The notes below the pieces were generated by a model. The model worked only from the letters and a program-made list of their open reading frames with translations. It searched no databases and was not told where the DNA came from. The position numbers and the translations under genes are program-made. DNA of 64,000 nt from Chionis minor. Lineage: Eukaryota > Chordata > Aves > Charadriiformes > Chionididae. Location of the stretch: the NCBI GenBank assembly GCA_013398295.1, contig VZSF01003927.1, forward strand, positions 443,943-507,942. Direction: 5' to 3'. Positions 59,102 to 64,000 of the stretch are shown piece after piece (the first letter of the stretch is position 1; the number at the start of each line of letters is the position of its first letter).

Positions 59102-60984
59102 GAACATGGATCTATTCTCCTGTCCAAGCCATCAAGCTGAGTGAGAGGGGCATGGATAGCGCGAAAGGAATTTCCTATGAACAAAAGTCTTTGGTATAGA
59201 TTCTGTTCACCCTTTTGGCAGACAGTTTCCCAATCTGAATCCTCAGCGGTATTTTCATATTTCCTCTGTGTACCATGCACTATCTAGAGACAAAGGAACA
59301 TTCCTTGCTACTCAAATGGCACAGAAGACTTTTTAACATCTGCGCTATTGGTAGGATCAATCACCAGAAGAAATTATTACTCTAATTACTGAAATATTTA
59401 TCAAGAATCTCCCCAGTGCTGAAAGTCCTGCAAGAAATTCAGTGCTTACTGGTCACCATTTAGAAGTTATCATTTCCAATTACTATCATACATTGTTTTT
59501 AAGTGTCACATTAAGTGCCTTTTTATATCCATCACATATTCATTTGTTTGTTATTTATGCAATGAGCACATCACATTTCTCACAGGAAATAGGAAGAGGA
59601 GATGCTTGTCATCACTGAAAGAAAAGGTTTTTCCTTTTAAAACTTTCCTTTGCTCTCCTACTGTTGTTACCAGTAATCATAATAACAGCATCTCCAGTGT
59701 CTCCTTATTGTTTTCCTAAATTGTTTGTCATTGAAAGCATGTCTCAAGTTTATAAACAAGAAAACCCATAAAAGCAATCAAAAATATACCAAGTATACAT
59801 TATCTTTAGAGATGTGACAGAAATTAACATCAAATTTTTCGATTCTTTAAAGAAGAGTAAGAGGGTTTATGAGACGGGTACCTGAGTCTACGAGGCTTTA
59901 GCATCATAAATGTTATCACGAATTAAAAAATATTAAGATCTTACAAGATCTTGAGTTTTAGGGCTAAACTCAAATCTACACTTACCAGTTTTGATTAAAG
60001 GTACCTATAAGCATTACTTTCTCCATTTGGTCCAGCAAAGACCAGACTCAACACTTTGACAGTCATGTTCAACTACTAAGTGTCTGAGGGTCTGGGCAGA
60101 TAAGAATTTACAAGGATAAACTAGACTATGACCTTGCTTGTAGGTCAGAGATGTAGGGCACCAGTTAATAGACAACTGAAAACTGCCTGCCAATGTAATC
60201 CCATACAAACTAGCTCATGACAGGAATAAAGGAACATGTCCTTATGTACAGAGGCAGGAGTGGGCAGTTGCTGCAGAACCATTGACACACTGAAATTTCA
60301 TACCACTCAGAAAGAAATTATACAAGCTTGAAAGAGGTTACAAAAGTTGTCCATGGCCAAATTAGGAAGACACGTTCCCTTACTTACATGAGGAAAGGAT
60401 CCTCATGGATCCTTTGCTCTGTTGCTTATTGAGACTCTTCACCGACTACATTAAAGTCATCCAGCATAAAACTACTCACCTTTTTTCTTCTCCAGGTAGT
60501 CTTTTGTGAAGTTAGTAAGCTGAGTCAGTTCCTGAAGGTGTACATGGACATTGACTCAGAATTGGTTCAAGTGTGAGGATCTTCCCCTACAGAATGATCA
60601 ACATCACTTCCCCTAACATCTGTTGGTATCTATTTTTGATGGGTTTGGAGGTGATTCAGAGAAAGAAAATGGTTCCACTATTAGTGAGGCTATATAAACA
60701 ACATAGTATGACTCTCCTTGAATTAATTCTAATCTGCTGCCACTGGGAAAGGGTAACTACCAAAGCCGTTCACTTCTAGCAAACTTTATCAGTTTCTAAC
60801 AGCCTCTGTCAAAACCTTTGAGCTTTTGTCTTCAGATGACTCATTTTTAGGGAGGGTCAAACACCCATTCATGGTATTCTAGGGAGAGGACTGTGACTGG
60901 AACGACTACCCTGGCACAGCAGTGAGCAGACTCAGACAGGGCACCAGAGGAACAACACAGCTCTGCAGGGTGCTGGCAGTGCCC

Positions 60985-61180
60985 GGGGCGGAGGCTGGAG
61001 CAGGCAAGATGTCCTTGCTTGCAGGAGGCATGCTCTGGTTGAAGAGCTGTGTCACCAAGTCAAGGAACTGTGTGAATAGCTGGGCAGACTATGCAACACC
61101 AGGGAACTCCAAAAAAAGAGTGACAAGATCCTCACTCAGACCCTGCAGAAGTGAGGATTGTGCATCCTAATCAGGATGTT
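60985..61180 (+). pseudogene. CR1 ORF1 remnant
   Basis: CR1 ORF1 encodes a nucleic-acid chaperone-like protein with a leucine- and glutamate-rich coiled coil. Here an ATG at 61009 reads MSLLAGGMLWLKSCVTKS; in the ancestral frame, mixed by shifts, the DNA gives LQE, LEELC, KELC and ETLQ-like pieces matching the family's coiled-coil segment. It is short, shifted and non-functional. The assignment rests on remembered family sequence. Confidence 0.5.
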
Positions 61181-61289
61181 AAAGTCTGGATAAATGGATA
61201 ACTAGATAGGTTAAAAACTGAATAATTTGGCTTGATGGATAGTGGTTAGTGGACTTGATGGGTAGTGGTTGCTGGGCCAGTTAGAAGCG

Positions 61290-62160
61290 AGGTACTGCAA
61301 CCGGTCTGTCCTGGGACCTGTACTGCTTAGCATCTTTATCAACAAGCTGCAGGTGAAGGAGTGCGCTTTCATCAAGTTTGCAAATGGCATAAAATTGGGG
61401 AGAAAAGACCCTTGAGGTCAGGGCTGCCATTCAAAGAAACTTTGGCAGGTTGGAGGAATGGACTGACAGGAACTTTATGAAATTCAACAAGGATAAATGC
61501 AGGGTCCTGCAGCTAGGAAGGAAGACCCCTAGTACCCCTGTATGCAGCCCAGAAACCAAATGAGTTGGAAGCAGCTCTGCTGAAAAGGACCTGGGGGTCC
61601 TTGTGGATGGGTGGGGGCAAGGTGCACGTGAGCCAGCAGTATGCTCTGTCACCAAAGAAGGCCAAAAGCACCAGGATTGTATTCACAGAAGCAGAGACAG
61701 GAGAGTGAGGACAGTGATTACCCCTTCTATGCGACAGTTGTTAGATCACTTCTAGATCCCATGTCCAATCCTGGAATGCCACAGTACAAGAAAGAAATTG
61801 ATAAAATGCAGCAAGTTCAGCAGAGAGACATCAAGATGGTTGAAGGCTGGAGCGCTTACCCCAGGAGGAGAGCTGAGGGAACTGGAAGTGTTCAGCCTGG
61901 AGACCAGATAGTTTTGGGGACACCTATCATCAGCTTTGCCAGTACCTACAGGAAGATTATTAAGAAATTAGAGCCAGGCTACTTAGTGTTGTACAAGGTG
62001 GGGAACAAAAGCATGGACATTGAGTTGAAAGAAGAAGAGGTTCAGGCTGAATATAAGGAGACATCATGGGAGCAGTCAAGTAGAGGAACATCTTGTCCAA
62101 AGAGGTTGTGTCATCTCCAGCTTTGGAGGTTTTCAACACCCAATTCGATAAAGCCCTGAG
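61290..62160 (+). pseudogene. CR1 ORF2 3' remnant, heavily decayed
   Basis: The DNA starts at a decayed motif B (CCTGGGACCTGTACTGCTTA for GSVLGPVLF). Motif C is at about 61374-61390 and reads F-A-N-G rather than F-A-D-D. Downstream blocks are FMKFNKDKCRVLQLGRK-like DNA (61474-61520), DLGVLVDG, YKKEIDKMQQVQQR and KMVEG, then KRLC/LPREVV-equivalent DNA at about 62095-62120. Frames are mixed; the open piece 61641-62159 spans wrong-frame sequence and is not a protein. Inactive. Confidence 0.8.
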
Positions 62161-62256
62161 TAACCCAATTTGACCCATAGCTGACCCTGTCAGTGCAGGA
62201 GGTTGTACTAGAGATCTCCTGAGACCCCTTCCAATAGGAATTATCCTATGATCCTG

Positions 62257-63463
62257 AATTACCAGTCACCTCCGTGGACCAAGCAAGAAAAAAAGGGTAA
62301 GTTGTTCATCACGAGCAATACAATGTCCTCTCCAACAGCACAGCAAGTGTTGCTTATTGTTCCAACAACAAATAAATTACATGCTAGATTGAATTTACAG
62401 AGGATAGGAAATCACACATATTGCCTAGGTTTTCTTAGTGTAGCTGGTCTTAGAAAGGAAATAACGTGCCTCATTTTTGTTTGTGTTGTAGCCTCTAAAA
62501 ATTGGCTTAATTTAAAATTCTGGAGTCATACTCTTGAGGTTAAAGGCTCTGGCTTTTTGATTAATGTAAGCATGGTCCTGAGTTTTAGCTGAAATGGAGT
62601 CATAAAGAGAAAGATTGTCTAGGCAGTCTGTCTAAGGCAGGTGTGTTTTCCTCATCTCTGGTTTTGAAGTAAACCAAAGAAGAGCAAGTAGATATTTCCT
62701 CTAATTTAAGTCTGTGCCTGAAAAATTTGTGTCACAGGCAGCCACTTGTTTTGATCGAGCCACGATTTCAGAAGAGATTATGCTTTTAGATCACACTGCT
62801 TGAATTGTCTTGCGCAAGAGAGTTCTAAAAAATTAGGTCATAGTAAATACAAACGAGCAGTATTACCAAAAAAACTCTCAACCCCAAGACACTAAATCTG
62901 CTCAAATGCGGCAAATAAAATAAGTCAATCTTTGCAGTCTTCTGAGTTTACACTAAGTTCTAACTCTGGCATTCCAAACAGAAAAATACCTAACAATCTA
63001 GTTCCTAAATATTGCGCATGAAGTAGAGAGAGGATTTAGAAGTCTCAAACTTCAAACAGTGCTGTGATAGATATGCTCAAAGACTCTCCAAGACTTTATA
63101 AAACATTGCCACATCTGTGGTCTATCCCTGTTTCCCAAATACTCCAGAAGTGACAGATGCAGTTAATCAGAACTGACCATTAAATATATCTTACTGATTA
63201 CGTTGGATTTAAAACATTCACTGTTAAAAACCAGGCAGGTTATCTTTCCTGAAATGTATGGGGAGTAAACATGAAAATACAAAATTCCTATGTTCGGTCA
63301 GAAGAGAATGCTATGGGTTACAATTATGCATCCATCGAAGGAGACAATTCTGGTTTCGGTTCAGAATTATTTTATATAAATAACATTTTTCTTGGACTAG
63401 TTTGAAAGCTTACCTCTAAGTGCTGTGACTTTATTATGTTTATTACTTGCTTCACTTTCCTAG
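62257..63463. other. Gene-free stretch
   Basis: AT-rich unique DNA. A 114-codon plus frame (62248-62592) starts inside the CR1 tail and carries no recognisable domain. Confidence 0.5.
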
Positions 63464-63580
63464 GAAGCCGAAGGGGAAAACAACATCTATCAAAGAGAAC
63501 GATTTCCAAATCAGGTCGTCTACATCCAGGCAAGCTGCATCAAAATAACAGGCCTTGCAGGCTTGGCATCCAGAGACTGA
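63464..63580 (+). other. Candidate coding exon
   Basis: TTACTTGCTTCACTTTCCTAG gives a strong acceptor ending at 63463. From 63464 one frame reads EAEGENNIYQRERF, then PNQVVYIQASCIKITGL, and ends AGLASRD with a TGA at 63578-63580. A second frame is open to 63660. No convincing donor is seen (AAATCAG|GTCGTC is weak), so if real it would be a terminal exon, yet no poly(A) signal follows closely. The peptide is unrecognised. Confidence 0.2.
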
Positions 63581-63723
63581 TCTGTGCTTTAAAAGTATTT
63601 GGCAGCCGTGATTTTTACTGCCTGTCAGCAGGAGATCAGAGGACAGATAACCTCAAATGAGTAGCTGATTAGCCCATCCTTCAGAAGCCATCCCATAGAA
63701 CTGCCAGCCTTGCCAATTATCAC

Positions 63724-63872
63724 CTCTTTTTTTTCCCTCTCCTCTTCGCATGTAGATGTTGAGGAGGTACAGCCATTAACATAAAATCCAGATGGGTTTG
63801 TTCCATCAGATTTCCTTCTGGCCTGATCAGGAGACGATTCATTGAGAACTTGCTGGAGCACATTTGATCCAT
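63724..63872 (-). other. Candidate coding exon, minus strand
   Basis: On the minus strand a frame reads DGSNVLQQVLNESS, PDQARRKSDGTNPSGFYV and NGCTSSTSTCEEEREKK. It has protein-like composition (charged, Ser/Thr-rich, no homopolymer bias except the final GAGGGAAAAAAAAG). A GAG|GTGATA donor-like site ends it at 63724. The acceptor side (ATTGAAG| at 63873) is weak. I do not recognise the protein. The opposite-strand candidate at 63464-63580 cannot be part of the same transcript. Confidence 0.2.
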
Positions 63873-64000
63873 CTTCAATGAGCGTATTGCATCACCTCAG
63901 AAACTGCTGGACAGAGCTGTCTAGTTATGTTTAACTCCACCAACGTTATAAATTACTACATCAACTAAATGTACATTCCATTGATTAGCTAATTTTATTG

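Larger units (their letters stand above)
58051..60904. other. Gene-free stretch, 2.9 kb
   Basis: Unique DNA with an (ACCC)n / C-rich run (58352-58373) and a T tract containing the window's only ambiguous base (59077-59101). The 107-codon plus frame (58551-58874) has no recognisable domain. Confidence 0.5.
60905..62256 (+). mobile_element. CR1 LINE, internally deleted (ORF1 joined to 3' ORF2)
   Basis: The left part (about 60905-61180) resembles the 5' UTR and ORF1 of CR1: GACTCAGACAGGGCACC, GGCTGGAGCAGGCAAGATGT, TTGCTTGCAGGAGGCATGCT and CTGGTTGAAGAGCTGTG, with a degraded coiled-coil-type LxELC reading ending in ACCCTGCAGAAG. The right part (about 61270-62256) is the 3' portion of ORF2 and the 3' UTR of an old subfamily, ending CCTTCCAATAGGAATTATCC and TATGATCCTGA. 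The intervening ORF1 C-terminus, endonuclease and most of the reverse transcriptase are missing. A near-duplicate TTGATGGATAGTGGTTAGTG / TTGATGGGTAGTGGTTGCTG sits at the join (about 61234-61276). It is either a deleted copy or two adjacent insertions. Confidence 0.75.

Noticed and set aside
35115..62256. Target-site duplications flanking CR1 copies
   Set aside because: I compared the flanks of the elements at 38102, 42568 and 57800 and saw no convincing direct repeats. CR1 insertions often lack clear ones, so none is annotated.
1..64000. CRISPR arrays, bacterial operons, rRNA genes, mitochondrial insertions
   Set aside because: No regularly spaced repeats, Shine-Dalgarno-led gene clusters, rRNA-like or mitochondrial-like blocks were seen. 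The repeat content is that of a vertebrate nuclear genome.

Overview
This window looks like vertebrate nuclear DNA, almost certainly from a bird. The sequence is AT-rich and carries no recognisable multi-exon host gene. Its interspersed repeats are dominated by CR1 LINE retrotransposons whose 3' ends carry the CR1 signature (ATTCTATG-type octamers next to a GGTTGGAAGGGACCTT-type segment). Several short copies closely resemble CR1 3' ends that are common in neoavian birds; that placement rests on memory of the family, not on a search. There are no operons, Shine-Dalgarno sites or CRISPR arrays.

Layout. Positions 1-12.8 kb are mostly unique AT-rich DNA with one internally deleted CR1 (about 1.99-2.55 kb), an old antisense CR1 (5.19-5.69 kb) and several ancient amniote-type repeat fragments. 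Positions 12.8-22.5 kb hold two exon-like islands with good splice consensus (12.8 and 14.1 kb), more ancient SINE-like fragments, a very old CR1/L3-type piece (18.5 kb) and a GC-rich degenerate-repeat island (19.1-19.5 kb). Positions 22.5-35 kb contain a 5'-truncated CR1 (22.5-23.3 kb), long unique stretches, MIR-type fragments and a CR1 3' end (32.5 kb). Positions 35.1-39.6 kb are the most structured part: a 2.6-kb plus-strand CR1 with a broken ORF2 faces a 1.5-kb minus-strand CR1 whose reverse-transcriptase frame is still open. Positions 39.6-53.8 kb are mainly AT-rich unique DNA with one short CR1 and a GC-rich exon-like island at 51.4 kb. Positions 53.8-62.3 kb are repeat-dense: a 1.8-kb decayed CR1, an LTR-like block, another ancient CR1/L3-type piece, a short CR1 and a composite CR1 in which ORF1-derived sequence is joined to the 3' part of ORF2. 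The right edge (63.4-63.9 kb) has weak exon-like segments on both strands.

How it works together. I see no host gene system. The supported biology is retrotransposition: CR1 ORF2 encodes an endonuclease plus reverse transcriptase that copies CR1 RNA by target-primed reverse transcription. Nearly all copies here are 5'-truncated or internally deleted. The only long uninterrupted coding frame is the truncated reverse transcriptase at 38.1-39.6 kb. The window is best read as intergenic DNA or the inside of a large intron. The exon-like islands are hypotheses that need RNA evidence. I found no convincing previously undescribed system.
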